The translations under genes and the position numbers were made by a program. A stretch of DNA of 64,000 nucleotides from Carya illinoinensis. Its lineage: Eukaryota > Streptophyta > Magnoliopsida > Fagales > Juglandaceae. Below the pieces are notes generated by a model that was not told the DNA's origin, ran no database searches, and worked only from the letters and a program-made list of their open reading frames with translations. Below, in pieces: positions 31,341 through 43,300 of the stretch. The DNA is taken from contig NC_056758.1 of assembly GCF_018687715.1 (NCBI RefSeq), positions 10,667,501 through 10,731,500 of the forward strand. The letters are read 5' to 3'. Position 1 is the stretch's first letter. Every line of letters begins with the position of its first letter.

Positions 31341-34300
31341 ATGGCGGAGCGCCGTTCAGACCAGGAGTTGATGACGTGGCTCCACGGTGACCTCGACCTG
31401 ACAATCATGGAGGCCCGGAGCTTGCCGAACATGGACGTCGTGGTACAGAATCTCCGCCGCTGCTTAACCGTCTGTGACACTATTAAAATCCCTGAAGAGA
31501 CCGCCATAAATCCCGATGGCAGTGGTGGTGACGGCGACAAGATCCACCGCCACCGCAAGATCATTGCCAGCGACCCTTACGTCAAGGTGACGGTTCCACA
31601 AGTCACCTTGGCCCGCACGCGTGTCCTCAAGAACGCCCAGGACCCCCAGTGGAACGAGCGTTTCTACATTCCACTGGCGCACCAAGTAGTCAACCTGGAA
31701 TTCCAGGTCAAGGATGACGATATCTTCGGTGCGGAAATCATCGGCACCGTCAAGATCCCGGCTCTGAAGATCCAGTCCGGCGAGCTCATCTCCGGCTGGT
31801 TCCCAATAAGGGGTGCCTCCGGGGAGCCGCCGAAGCCGGAAACTGCTCTCAAACTCGAGTTGAAGTTCACCCCGTCCGAGAAAAACCCGTTGTACCAACA
31901 TGGCATCGCGGGCGATCCCGAACACAAGGGCGTGAGGCACACATACTTCCCGTTGAGGAAAGGATGCCACGTGACATTGTACCAAGACGCGCACATGCCG
32001 GAAAACTTGTTGCCGAAGATAGAATTGGAGCAAGGGAAGCCTTTCAAGCAAGAGACATGCTGGGAGGATATTTGCCATGCTATCACGGAGGCTCACCATT
32101 TGATTTACATCGTTGGCTGGTCCATTTACCACAAGGTGAAGCTGATTCGGGAACCGACCCGCCCGTTGCCGCGCGGTGGGGATTTAACACTCGGTGAACT
32201 GCTCAAGTACAAGTCCGAAGAGGGCGTGCGGGTTTTGTTGTTGGTTTGGGACGATAAGACCTCCCGCGACAAGCTCGTCATCCGAACGGTGCGTATGATG
32301 TCGTGCATTTCGTAATTTGACTCTGATACGATCCCATCCTCTCCATTTTTTGGATAATTTTTCAGGCAGTGTTTTGAAAACCTTAGTTCTTAGTGTTATT
32401 GGTTCAGATATATATTGTTCTTTTATCATCTCTGGATGAGCAGACAAGTGAAGTGCTCCATAAATTGTCCAATTCATGGTAATGGGTTAATGGGTTTCTG
32501 TATTTGCTGATATTAGTACAATTTGCGTATTTGTATTGAGCGGTTGAACCATCAATCCTAAAGATGATCACGAGGGGCATTGATGTTACCGTCAATCTTT
32601 TTGCATTGAGAAATCTAGGCGATTCTTGAGTTGTAATGTGGAATTGGCATTGATTGTAGCCAGGAGTGATGACGACGCATGATGAAGAGACCAAGAAGTT
32701 CTTCAAGAATTCATCGGTCACGTGTGTGCTGTCACCTCGCTACGCCAGCAGTAAGATGGGCATTATCAAGCAGCAGGCGAGTTTTATATCATTATCTAGT
32801 AAAACTTTCCCGTTATTTTTTCTTACTTATCAAAAAAAAAAAAAAAAAAAAAACTTTCCCGTTATTTTTCGGAGATTGTCTATTTTTTTGTCCTCTCTTT
32901 TATTGTGACTTTGTCTTTTTTTAAATTATTTAATTTGTTGTGGTATTTGTCCATTTTGAACATGTATTACTAGTCTCGTTGTCTGGCTTATTCCTGATTT
33001 TATTTTTCGTAGAAGTTCTTGAATCCTTGTTTATGTAATAACTTCGTATAGAATGTATTCTTGAGGAAGTTAATCTATATATAGTACACATTCACCCTAC
33101 TCCTATTCCATTCTGCTTATGTGGCGCTACTCCTATTCCATTGTGCTTGTGCGGCACTGCTCATCAGCCATCGCATCATAACTTTCTTTTTTAAGAAAAG
33201 GGAAAAAACTCAATGGTTGGTGGGCAATATGATGTCAGCATGGCGAGATTAGATTCAGCTGCAAGTATAGTATGTAGCATTTTCCGTTCTATAGGTGAAC
33301 ATTTTTTTTATAATTGTGTATTCGAGGTATCTCATTTTTTCTAATAAAAATTCATTAATACTCTATATTTGGGTACCTTTGATCTTTATAATGCCATTTG
33401 CCTTTTTTTAATCTGAATAACTTGTTGAAGTTGCTTATGTGATGGTTATATACAGGTTGTCGGAACCCTTTTTACACACCATCAGAAATGTGTCCTTGTT
33501 GACGCACAAGCACTCGGTACTAATCGTAAGATAACTGCATTTTTGGGAGGGATTGATCTTTGTGATGGTCGCTATGATACACCTGAGCACAGACTATTTC
33601 GTGATCTTGACACTATATTTCATGATGACTTCCACAATCCTACATTTGCTGTAAGTTTCTAGCAAAACAGTCTATTTATAGAACGTTCTAACTACTGTAT
33701 TTGCATCACGATATCATTTGAATGTAATCAAGGTTTTGTAGCATCTATTAGTCTTTGTACCTTGCTTTTCTATTAGCAAGTCAATTTGATTAAAAGCGCG
33801 AAGTGGCTCAACATGGGGTGTTTTGAAGAGAGGACACTAGGGGAGGAATGATAACAAAATACATAAAATCTATTTATCAATTTTCTCTAGTGCACTTAAA
33901 AGTTAGTCATTTTGTTCTTCCAATTGACGGCACTGTGACATTTCAACAATATATATTGTAGCTGTGATTCTGTGGGTACAAGTTTTAGGTGAATAAAGTT
34001 TATATAGATTAATTTTTAACTCAGGTCCGTCCTAGCTCCAGTGCTGCTATTTCTTTATTATCTGTTGTCAACTATCTTTGTACTACACACCAGTATGCAA
34101 TTGAGAATTTTGTTTCTTATCATATTCTTTAAAGTTTATCAAGTGTGAAATCGAATTTTCCTTGATTTAATGATTTCTTAGGCTGCATTCTACAGTCTAC
34201 TTGTGTATTTTATATGGATCACTTGCTCAACTAGCACTAATCCGGTAACAATTGTTTCTTTTTTATGTCCTTGTGCTTTCCCCCCATGTTTTCTACGAGT

Positions 34301-37300
34301 AGCCTGGAACTAAGGCTCCTAGGCAACCATGGCATGACCTGCACAGCAGAGTTGAAGGGCCTGCTGCATATGATGTTCTTATAAACTTTGAGCAGCGTTG
34401 GAGGAAAGCAACAAGATGGAAAGAGTTTGGACTACTGAAAAAGGTTGCCACCCAATGGAAGGATGACGCCTTAATAAAAATTGAACGCATCTCTTGGATA
34501 CAAAGTCCTGATGTATCTGCTTTAAAGAATGGTACTACATCGACTTATAAAAAAAAACAGAATGGTCCTACATCTATTCCAAAAGATGATCCTAGCTTGT
34601 GGGTTTTCAGTGAACATGATCCTGAACGTTGGCATGTTCAGGTTTGATTTGCAAGTTTCTTTGAGTAAAGGTTCCCTTTTTTTTTGCCCCTGGGGGGGGG
34701 GGGGGGGGGGGGGGGGGGGAATTCCTTTTTTGATCCAATTATTACATTCAATATCAGTGCATTTATTTTGACTTTGCAGATTCTTCGGTCCATTGATTCA
34801 GGATCAGTGAAAGGACTTCCCAAAACCATTGATGCTGTCAAGGCATGGGATGGTGTATGATCTTCTTCTTCTTTTGTCTTCCCCTTTGATTCCTTTTCTT
34901 TTTATATTTTTGTACCTTGTTTGCTTTATTTCGAAAATACAATTTGTACTGGTACGATTTTCATCACCTCTTTTTTGTGACTGAGACCTATTCTTCCATT
35001 ATATTGGTTGTAAGTTATTCTATACTTCCCTAATTTCAGATTAACCTTCTTCTATTGCAGAACCTTATTTGCTCCAAAAATTTGGTTATAGATAAAAGCA
35101 TTCAAACAGGATACATCCAGGCGATCAGATCTGCTAAACATTTCATATATATTGAAAATCAGTATTTCATTGGATCATCATATGCATGGCCATCATATGA
35201 AAATGCAGGTCAGGATTAAAAACTTCTGTTACTCCTTGGTGTTTTACCTAGTTGTCTATACAGTCTTGTTTCCATCCTAGGAGCAAAATTCTTTTTTAGT
35301 GAGTATTTACTATAAGACTAATGCTCTTGAGATCTCAAAATCCAAGCAGTGTATGTTGAGAAGTAGTTTTTCTATATTTACGTTTTCTATCTGTTTTCTT
35401 AGTGGACTAGTTACACATTATCTATCTGTATTAAATGCTGCCACATGCTAATTCATCCACAAAAATTGATTAAGATTGTCGAGGTTCGATACTAGTCATT
35501 CCTACATTTGCACTTAATTTTCGCCAATGCAAGGACATGCTTGCTCGTTCTCTCAATTCTTCCTTAAGATTATTTGGATAAAAATCATGTCCTGAACACC
35601 AAATATCTTCCTTATTTGTTGAATAGAATATTTTCTCAAGTTTTTGACTTTGGTTGTGTGACAGGAGCTGATAATCTTATCCCAATGGAGTTGGCATTAA
35701 AGATTGCAAGTAAAATTAGAGCAAATGAGAGATTCGCAGTGTATATTGTCATACCAATGTGGCCTGAGGGTGATCCAAAATCTTCAGCCGTGCAAGAAAT
35801 TCTCTATTGGCAGGTAACTTTTTTTAATCTAATTTCTGAACTGTACACACTGGAAATATTGCTACATGTTTTGAGACAGACTAGATATCTACAGATAGTT
35901 GGTACATTCTTACAATCAAAAAAAAAAAAAAAAAAAAAAAACTAGATATTTTTTTCTTTTGCACTGTCCACCTGTTTCTCTAGCCCTTAAGAAGTCTTCT
36001 CTTACATTGCCGCCAATCAATAGGCTGTATTCTTGACAACCTGGTTGTGTCTGATTTCAATTCCCCAAGTTTTATTAGACTCATCTGGATAGGGTGCATG
36101 TTATCCTTTATTTTTCTTCTTGGTTTTAGTTTTTGATATGAAGATGTTACATGGAAAGTACAAAAAGCATTTAATATATAGATAATAACAAGAGAAGCAA
36201 TGCAATTTACGTTCTAGCTTTTGCACACTTGTTCTTGCAGAGCCAAACAATGCAAATGATGTACAATGTCGTTGCAATGGAACTGAAGGCCACGGGGCAC
36301 GTGGACTCACATCCTCGAGATTTTCTCAATTTCTATTGCCTTGGTAATCGGGAACACATTCCCGAGGAAAGGTCGAGTGGTAATGGTGTTGAGGTAATAG
36401 TCCATAGGAATTCTATTTTTCTGTTGCTCTAAATTGTCATGATTATTGGAAGTAGTTGGTTTGTAATTTCTAATGCTAAGAAATTATTTCATTTCTGACA
36501 TCCACTGCCTTCAGATACAATTCACAGTAATTATGCACTCAAATATAGTGCCCCTAAAATTTAAAGACTTCAGCATTTTTGCTCAAATCAACCCAGCAGT
36601 AAGATGAATTTTAATAATTTCATCTATGAGATAATCTTGTATCATTGAAGACTGTGCTGTCATTATGTTAGTAAGGTGTAACTCCTTGTGATTGGCTCAA
36701 GTCTATGGTTCAAACCCTTGGGTGCAAACAATTTTTAGGGGCCGTTCTCATCTGTGAAAAGCTGATGATTTCCCTGATTTTTATGATGGGGACGCACTGC
36801 ACAGATCCAGGGTTCAATTGGGTAAAAAGACATGTTGCATTTGCAGTCTCCAGGATTCCTTGTCATAAAAAAAAAAAAAAAAAGAAGTTGTAAGGATACT
36901 AGCAGTGCCTGTGAAACATCAATGTCTGTTTAAATTAAGGCCTGAAACAGAATATGAAATTCTATTCTCAACTGAATGATGCCAGCATACATGTTCAATC
37001 TGTTATCCTAAGGAATAGTTATCAAATAGCTTCCCTTGCTTGTTTTTTTATTTACATGTATCAATTATGGAATTCTTTTGTCTAAAAAGCACAGGAAATA
37101 ATGGACGTCTTTGGGTTTTTTGGTTGTCCAGGCCTCCAGCCCTACAAATTCTTGAGCCAATCTTGCCTGGTTGTGTAGGGTGTTGCAGTTATTTTGATTC
37201 TTTCTTGAAGAACCTTCGCCCTTTTAACTTGTCTCTGCTAGTATTTTAATGGGGCTTGCTCTATTTTATTACTAGAAGACTAAAATAATCTCAGAATTAT

Positions 37301-38531
37301 TTGTTATTTTTGGTAGTATTTTGACAATGGAATGATCTTGATTCCTTTTGGTCTATAATTTTGACTTCTCTTAGTTGTAGGAATTGTGACCTTTTCTTTA
37401 TTAAACAGGACGACACTTTATCTTGCCATATATTGCAAATTGCTTGTAATAAAAAATTCTATTCAAAATTGTTTGTCATGTGATTTTCCATTTTGCTGTT
37501 TTTCCTCATGTGTTTTATTTAAATTTTTTTTATTTATTCTCTCTATGATACAATGGGGGTTCACAGAATTTTAAATTTTATGCATCCTGATGTGTTGTGT
37601 TATTAACTTGTCATTGAAATATAGTTTTGTTTTATATCTTGCAAGAAAATCGTTTTTATTTGTCCATGATACGATGTAAAAAATCGTTTATATCTCAGGT
37701 CTCGGATGCACAAAAGTCCAAGCGGTTTATGATTTATGTACATGCCAAGGGAATGATTGTTGATGATGAATACGTAATGGTGGGATCTGCCAATATTAAC
37801 CAGAGATCCATGGCTGGTACAAAGGACACAGAGTTAGCTGTGGCCGCATATCAACCCCATCACACTTGGGCTGGAAGGAAGAAGCAGCCACGAGGTCAGG
37901 TCTGTAAAGTTTGTCTTGCTTGATATTTAATAATTTATTCCAAAGTTTTCGTTTCAGCTTCTTTCTTGGGGCTTGGAGGGGAGGGTGTTACTGGAAACAA
38001 TGGGACAGTTAAATTATGTGTTTCACGTTAGATGTGTTTCTTCTTCCTTTGGGTGGCTGGCATCCAATTTGGTGGGGCTGGTGAGAGTGAGGAAGAGTGA
38101 TGATGGTGCTTAATCTTTTCTAAGATTTGACCTGTGTTTTCACATTAGGTTTGTTGCTTAGGTTCTCTAACAAATAATAAGAACTCCACTGCCCCTGTAT
38201 TCAGAATATGTTTTAAGACTATGCACACATGCAGGTCTATGGATACAGAATGTCACTATGGTCTGAGCATCTTGCCGTGAAGGATACATGCTTCGAGGAG
38301 CCAGAGAGTTTGAAATGTGTGAAGATAGTGAATGAGATTGCTGGAGATAACTGGAGCAGATTTTCAACTGCAGAATTCACACCATTGAAGGGCCACCTTC
38401 TCCAGTATCCTATAATTGTAGATGCTGATGGGACGGTTGGCCCCCTGCCTGGATTTGAGAATTTCCCTGATGTAGGTGGACGAGTACTTGGATCTCATTC
38501 TAGTACCCTTCCTGACACCCTAACTACGTAA
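31341..38531 (+). CDS. Phospholipase D, delta class (PLD-2), 10 exons, 873 aa
   Basis: Tandem paralog of the gene at 10171, same product and same intron positions. Exons: 31341-32288, 32660-32776, 33456-33650, 34303-34641, 34780-34854, 35061-35208, 35665-35813, 36241-36393, 37699-37899, 38235-38531; all join in frame. The first 316 residues differ from PLD-1 at about 23 positions by my count. C2 loop residues (SDPYV, DPQWNE, KDDD), HKD1 (H364/K366/D371) and HKD2 (H723/K725/D730) are kept. Exon 4 is 33 bp longer than in PLD-1, adding 11 residues (around [11 protein letters not shown]) between the HKD1 half and the IYIENQYF region. Intron 2 again has a GC donor (CAG|GCGAGT). A MITE lies in the 3' UTR. 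Intact and probably functional; the effect of the insertion is unknown. Confidence 0.94.
32801..32869 (+). mobile_element. Miniature retroposon fragment in PLD-2 intron 2
   Basis: A 20-bp direct repeat starting AAAACTTTCCCG (32801-32820 and 32850-32869) brackets TCTTACTTATC plus 18 A. PLD-1 lacks it. This is the shape of an extremely 5'-truncated LINE/SINE insertion, leaving only the last 11 bases and the poly(A) tail. Confidence 0.75.
34528..34574 (+). mobile_element. Poly(A)-tail insertion in PLD-2 exon 4
   Basis: AATGGTACTACATC (34528-34541) and AATGGTCCTACATC (34561-34574) form a 14-bp direct repeat around GACTTATAAAAAAAAACAG. PLD-1 has a single AATGGTACTGCATC here. Net gain is 33 bp, 11 codons, frame kept. 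Confidence 0.75.
34692..34719 (+). repeat. Poly(G) tract in PLD-2 intron 4
   Basis: 28 consecutive G, about 50 bp inside the intron, at the same place as the 25-G run in PLD-1. Confidence 0.85.
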
Positions 38532-38537
38532 TCACCT

Positions 38538-38697
38538 CATATAATCATTACAACTTTCGTAAATTCATACACAAAATTTAATAAACAGTTTAACTTTTTC
38601 AAATCTCAAAATAAAATTAATACTAAAAAATTATATTATAATAATATTTTATTCAATTTTCAACAAAATATCTCATCTGAATTGTGTAATCAAACAA
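38538..38697. mobile_element. MITE family 2 related copy in the PLD-2 3' UTR
   Basis: CTCATATAATCATTACAACTTT at the left (in part), ATATCTCATCTGAATTGTGTAATCAAAC at the right (in part), and an AATAATATTTTATT core. Not present after the PLD-1 stop codon. Supplies AATAAA at 38580-38585, 49 bp after the stop codon. Confidence 0.65.
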
Positions 38698-40435
38698 GGT
38701 TATTGTTTATGTTAAATTGAGATTATCATGATTTGTGCTCTCTGTGCCTCCTTCCGTCTGTCATGCTGTCAAGATGCTGAATGCCACCGCGAGAAGGTTG
38801 AAATGTTGTGAATATTTGTTGATGCACAAGTGCGTGTTCTCTATCTTCTCACTTGGAGAGGACACCACGATCATAACTTGTTAGTTAGCTTGTTCGATTC
38901 TCAGGCTGTTACAGAAATTAGGGATTTTTTTTCTTAATGAAATTTGTTATTCAATATGTCAATTGCTATCATTGTTAATGGAAAAAGTAAAATTCTCTTA
39001 ATGATTTCAAATTGAAAAAAAAGAAAAAAGAAAAAAAGAAATACTACCTATTCTTGTTTCCCTATCTGTCAAATATTCTATTTTCCTACAAGCATGGATG
39101 TAAATTGTTTACATTACAAGAATATTTTTGTTTGATAAGGGATTCAAGATATAGGGTTTCTCCATCTTCAAACATTCTTCACGAGAGAAGAGGGCCAAAT
39201 TTAACCAGGCTGCAAGGTCATTTAACAAAAGCAAAATGATCTTGAATTGCTGACTGCTCTAAAATGGTTGAAAATGGTGTGGGTGGAAGATGTTGTAAAA
39301 TCTGAAAGAATAACACAACATGGGAAGTTCTGTACTTGTAGTTCAATATGAGTAGTCTTTTTTGTTTTTTCTTCTTAATGCAAAGCCATTGATAATTAGT
39401 TTTAATGCTAAAACATTACAGGTGTTTGTCTTTTCCTGATCTCAACGAATTATCTTCATTTTCTTCCTTCTTGATACTATGTAATCCTTCGAATGTGTCT
39501 AGTCTGCACTCTAAAATGGACGAGACTCATCCTCCACACTAAACATGTGATGAATGTGGTCCACTTTCAACTGTACTACATCAAATTGGCTTACCTAAAT
39601 CATGGATGTCAGGATCACTCATTGTTAGAGAAAAATGCAGTTTTAGGCTAATGTTTAGGTACTCAGATGAGATGAGATTCATAGTCTTCTTTCCAAACAT
39701 CACTCAAAACACATTTAATCTAGTAAGCTAAAGGACAGTAAAAAAAGAGATCTCAATGTAGTCTTCTTGAGATATATCCAATGCTTAAAACATAAAACAT
39801 TTTTGACATAGTAATACAATTAAAGCATTTAGTCAAAATATCTCTCATTATTAGCTCAACCACTTTCTGTTTTATTTCTCGACTTATGTGCATATGGCAA
39901 TTTTTTTTGACACCTCAACTCAACGTGAAATTAATATTAATATAAGGTGGTTGAGAGTTTTGATAATTTCAACTAAATAAGCTAGATTACGAGCATCTCA
40001 TTCATGTCTTATTCTGTCTCAATATAATCCGAATCCAACACATTATTTAGAAGTTAGAATAGATAAGTCTTCTGTAAACTTTTCGATTTGAGATGTTTGG
40101 ATAGTGAAGGTGTTTCATCTTATCATTATAATATATTCAAATTCTTATACTAAATATAATAAGTAATTTAACTTTTTTAAATTTTAAAATAATAATAATA
40201 TTAAAAAATAATATTTTATTTAACTTTTAACTTTGATTTAAAACCATATCTTGTCTCATTATTCAAACCGCAACTTAGAGATATGGATAAATTGAAGAAC
40301 TATGTATGTGCTGAATCTGATTACAACTTCCAGACATCATGTCTTAATATTGGCATTGTGTTTTTTATTTTTATTTTTATTTTTTTATGAAATATATTAT
40401 TAAATTAAAAAAAATATTGCCATCTATACAAGCTC
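38698..40435. repeat. Downstream flank of PLD-2 and PLD-unit flank, copy D
   Basis: 38700-39760 is collinear with 19800-20720. 39760-40435 is collinear with parts of 21180-21950 after an internal deletion (CTTAAAACATAAAACATTTTTGACATAG joins early). A MITE-2 type element lies at 40092-40268. No gene. Confidence 0.7.
40092..40268. mobile_element. MITE family 2 relative in flank D
   Basis: GATGTTTGGATAGTGAAGG at the left, TCTCATTATTCAAACCGCAAC at the right (in part), A/T-only core like 8676-8895. Confidence 0.5.
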
Positions 40436-40640
40436 GTCGGTTTAGCGTACGACCGGAGAGCACCGAAATAGTAACTCTTGATGTGCACCAAATCAAAACT
40501 CACCCCCAACAAAGGAAAGAGAAACCAAACAATCCTTCTGATCTGTGTGACAAAGAGCCGTTTTATTAATATTTAAAGATGGTTAAGGATTGAAAGACAG
40601 CAACTTTGGTTTTGGAGACGGTACGTAGGAACAACACTTG
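40436..40640 (+). pseudogene. Promoter stub of a lost PLD unit (copy D)
   Basis: GACCGGAGAGCACCGAAATAG, CACCAAATCAAAACTCAC, GTGACAAAGAGCCG, GATTGAAAGACAGCAACTTT and GGAACAACACTTGTGG (some shown in part) match the start of the PLD promoters. The match ends at about 40640 and no PLD exon follows. Confidence 0.75.
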
Positions 40641-41225
40641 TGGCCAGTGCAACCATTTTGCCTAAGTTTTGTTTTCTTCCTTCTGATGTGTAAAGTGACT
40701 GAGTGATTGGGCTTTGAACCGGGCCTTGGGCTTTGGCCCAACCAGAGAGAAAACCATATGGCTTTCTTCTAACAGGTTAAAGAGCTTAAGGCAGTGGGCT
40801 TTGGCCTAGCCCGAGAGTGATGTGGCCAGCTTGATATAACCCATCCCTATTCAGGCCCGACCCGATCTTTGTATGTTTTGAACCGGGTTTTCGGCCTGGG
40901 TTATTGAACCGGACTGGTCAGAATATATAATAATATTCTATTATTTTTTTAATATTATTTATTTAATTATTAAAAAAATCTTAAAATTTTATTTTTTAAT
41001 ATATGCATGTTGTTACTGTTAAATACATGTATTGTTTATATGATATTTATTTTGGCTTTTATTTAAATTATTGCTATTATATAATTGTGTATCCAATATG
41101 GACAAATGATTTACATCATAATTAAAGAAAAACTTGGTTGCCCAAAGGTATAAGATTTTCTTAAATTTTGGTAAAAAATTATTAAACTCCATAGTAAGGT
41201 GAATATGATGGAGTAAATAATTTTA
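40641..41225. other. Intergenic DNA with GGGCTTTGG/GGGCC-rich stretch
   Basis: 40690-40925 is rich in GGGCTTTGGCC, GGCCCGACCCG and GAACCGGG motifs, of the sort found in degenerate MITEs or SINE-like repeats. The rest is AT-rich. No gene. Confidence 0.4.
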
Positions 41226-41925
41226 TGTGTTAAGATCTACTCCCAAAGGATGGTCTTGATGACACTACTAGTTCATCCATCAAATTAAGGTTAAAGTGAA
41301 CACCTTGTGTGTCAATATCTACTCCCAAAGAAGGGTCTTGATGATATTACTAGTTTATCTATAAAAAAGAAAAAAAAAGATTGGAGGGAACAATTTGTAT
41401 GTCAGATTTACTCACAAGGAGAATTCTGATGATACAGTTAGTTTATTAATAAAATTTAATACTAGTAAAAACACTTTGTGTATTAAGATCTACTCAAGGA
41501 TCTTGATGACACTATTAGTTCATTTATCAAAATAAAGTTAGAGGGAACACTTTATGTGTTAGAGTTTACTCCCAAAGGAGAATTATGATAATACAGCTAG
41601 TTCATCCATAGAATTTAAAATTGGAAGGAACACTTTGTGTGTCAGAGTTTAGTCTCAAAGGAGAGCTATGATGATACAACTAGTTCATCTACAGAATTTA
41701 AAATTGGAGGGAACATTTTGTTTGTTGGGGTTTATTCCCAAAGGAGGTACCTCGATGATACTATTAGTTCATTCATAATTGTTTAAATTTTTGATAATGC
41801 ATGGTTTAAATTTTAAACTTAAAACTGGATGAAATATTTAGTGCGTTGGGATTCACTCCCAAAGGAAGGATCTTGATAACACTATTAGTTCATTCATAAT
41901 TATTTAAATTCTGTTATTTTTTATA
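41226..41925 (+). repeat. Degenerate minisatellite, about 80-bp unit, 8 copies
   Basis: Units begin near 41226, 41309, 41400, 41478, 41557, 41640, 41723 and 41841. Consensus landmarks per unit: TACTCCCAAAGGA, then TTGATGACACTA, CTAGTTCATCCAT, then GGAGGGAACACTTTGTGTGT. Units 7 and 8 are longer through an insert before the last landmark. No frame is conserved, so it is probably not protein-coding. Confidence 0.85.
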
Positions 41926-42503
41926 ATTGTTGAACTCAAGACATTAAATGTGATCAAAATGCTTTTCTTGCAGTAAGTATATGAATATTATTACAAGTTT
42001 AATGTATAGAATGGACTCTAGTATAGAGAACATGAGTATGTCAAATTTACACTAAGAGTTACTAGACCGTGGTTTATCCATTTTATGTTTAACATCAATT
42101 ATTATTGAGAATAGTAATAAGGGTAAAAAAAGTACAATGCTTAAGAAGATTGAATTAATTATTACATATTAAACTATATGAATTTTTTAGTTTTGTACAT
42201 ATTGGTTTACGTTAGAGGCATTATTATTTTATTAAAGTAATGAGATATGACAAATTAGTAGCATGGTTATTAGCTAGATACTAATTTATTTTGCTAATCT
42301 GTATGAAAAATCATTTGTATTTTTTGGGAAAGGTGATTGTGACAAAAATATAAAAAATTGTGTCAATTAAAGTTTGAAAGAAATAATGACGCATGAAGGT
42401 TTAAGTGCCCTAAGCATAAGACATGATTTGGAGGGAAATGTAAACTTTTTTCTGTATAAGTTTCGAATAAGATCTTATATATGTTTATATATACCTTTTA
42501 GAT
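41926..42503. other. AT-rich DNA between minisatellite and MULE
   Basis: No gene. With the minisatellite it probably belongs to the old copia element whose pol is found on the far side of the MULE (58.4-59.9 kb). This is inference from position. The MULE target CTTTTAGAT is at 42495-42503. Confidence 0.35.
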
Positions 42504-42696
42504 GGGTTAATTACACTTTGCCCTCTTGAACTTTCACTCCATTCACAATGTGCCCCCAAAACCAATAATTGCATCAAAGTGGACATGCTTACTTTCAAAA
42601 CTTATCAATCCCCCCCTCTTCCATCTGCTAGGAACTTTAAATTAAACGGAAACGTCATCCACATGCTGCTCATATGCATCTCCTTCACTGCAAAGA
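42504..42696 (+). repeat. Left terminal inverted repeat of the MULE
   Basis: Matches the reverse complement of 57065-57194 through GCATCxxxGTGGAC, CTTACTTTCAAAACTTA, CAAT(C)CCCC, CTTCCATCT, CATG(T)TGCTG and ATGCATCTCCTT. It holds about 59 extra bases (ACACTTTGCCC...CAATAATT) missing from the right copy but present in the related fragment at 28.7-29.0 kb, so the right copy has a deletion. Confidence 0.88.
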
Positions 42697-43300
42697 CAAA
42701 ACCACCTCTCACTTCATTGACTTCATTGTCCCCAAACTGAAGGAGAAATTCAAAAACATTAAGTCGAAAACCATTGACTTTCTCTAGACTAGACTCTCGA
42801 TTGCTATACTAATTGGTGTTTCGTGATAAAAGCACCAATCTCAGTGGCTTCAAACATTTTCATTTGTCTTCATCAAGTTACACTGTGTCTTCTTTGTGCA
42901 GTGGGTGTCACAGAGGTGAGTCCATCTCGAAATGAGTCCATCTCTGTTTTCATCAAATTTGTATGTTCTTCGTGTGAAAATGAGTAATTTGGCATGACAA
43001 ATGTTTTGATTTTGAGGATGTCTGTGTCCAATGTTATACGTGGGTGGGTCCAATCTTGTATACTTCCTAATATGACGCTAGTGTATTGCTTAGTGGCTTT
43101 AGTGGTCCTAGCACAACAACATGGAGGTGTTTTCTGTTGTTAGGTTGTGATAGAGGTAGTCCCTTGTATAGGAAAAGGCACAAATTTATTTGTTTGGTCC
43201 AATAGTTTTACTTTTGTTTACTTTATGTTTGGTCTAATAATTGACTACTTTTAATTGACTCCATGGTCCATGACTAATTTAATTGACAATATTTTGTAGG
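42697..43300 (+). other. Left subterminal region of the MULE
   Basis: Non-coding DNA between the terminal repeat and the transposase start; presumably promoter and leader of the transposase. TGATTTTGAGGATG-like and GTTTGGTCxAATA repeats but nothing identified. Confidence 0.4.

Noticed and set aside
41226..41925. CRISPR-like array
   Set aside because: Units are adjacent, degenerate, without repeat/spacer structure, and the DNA is from a plant nucleus.
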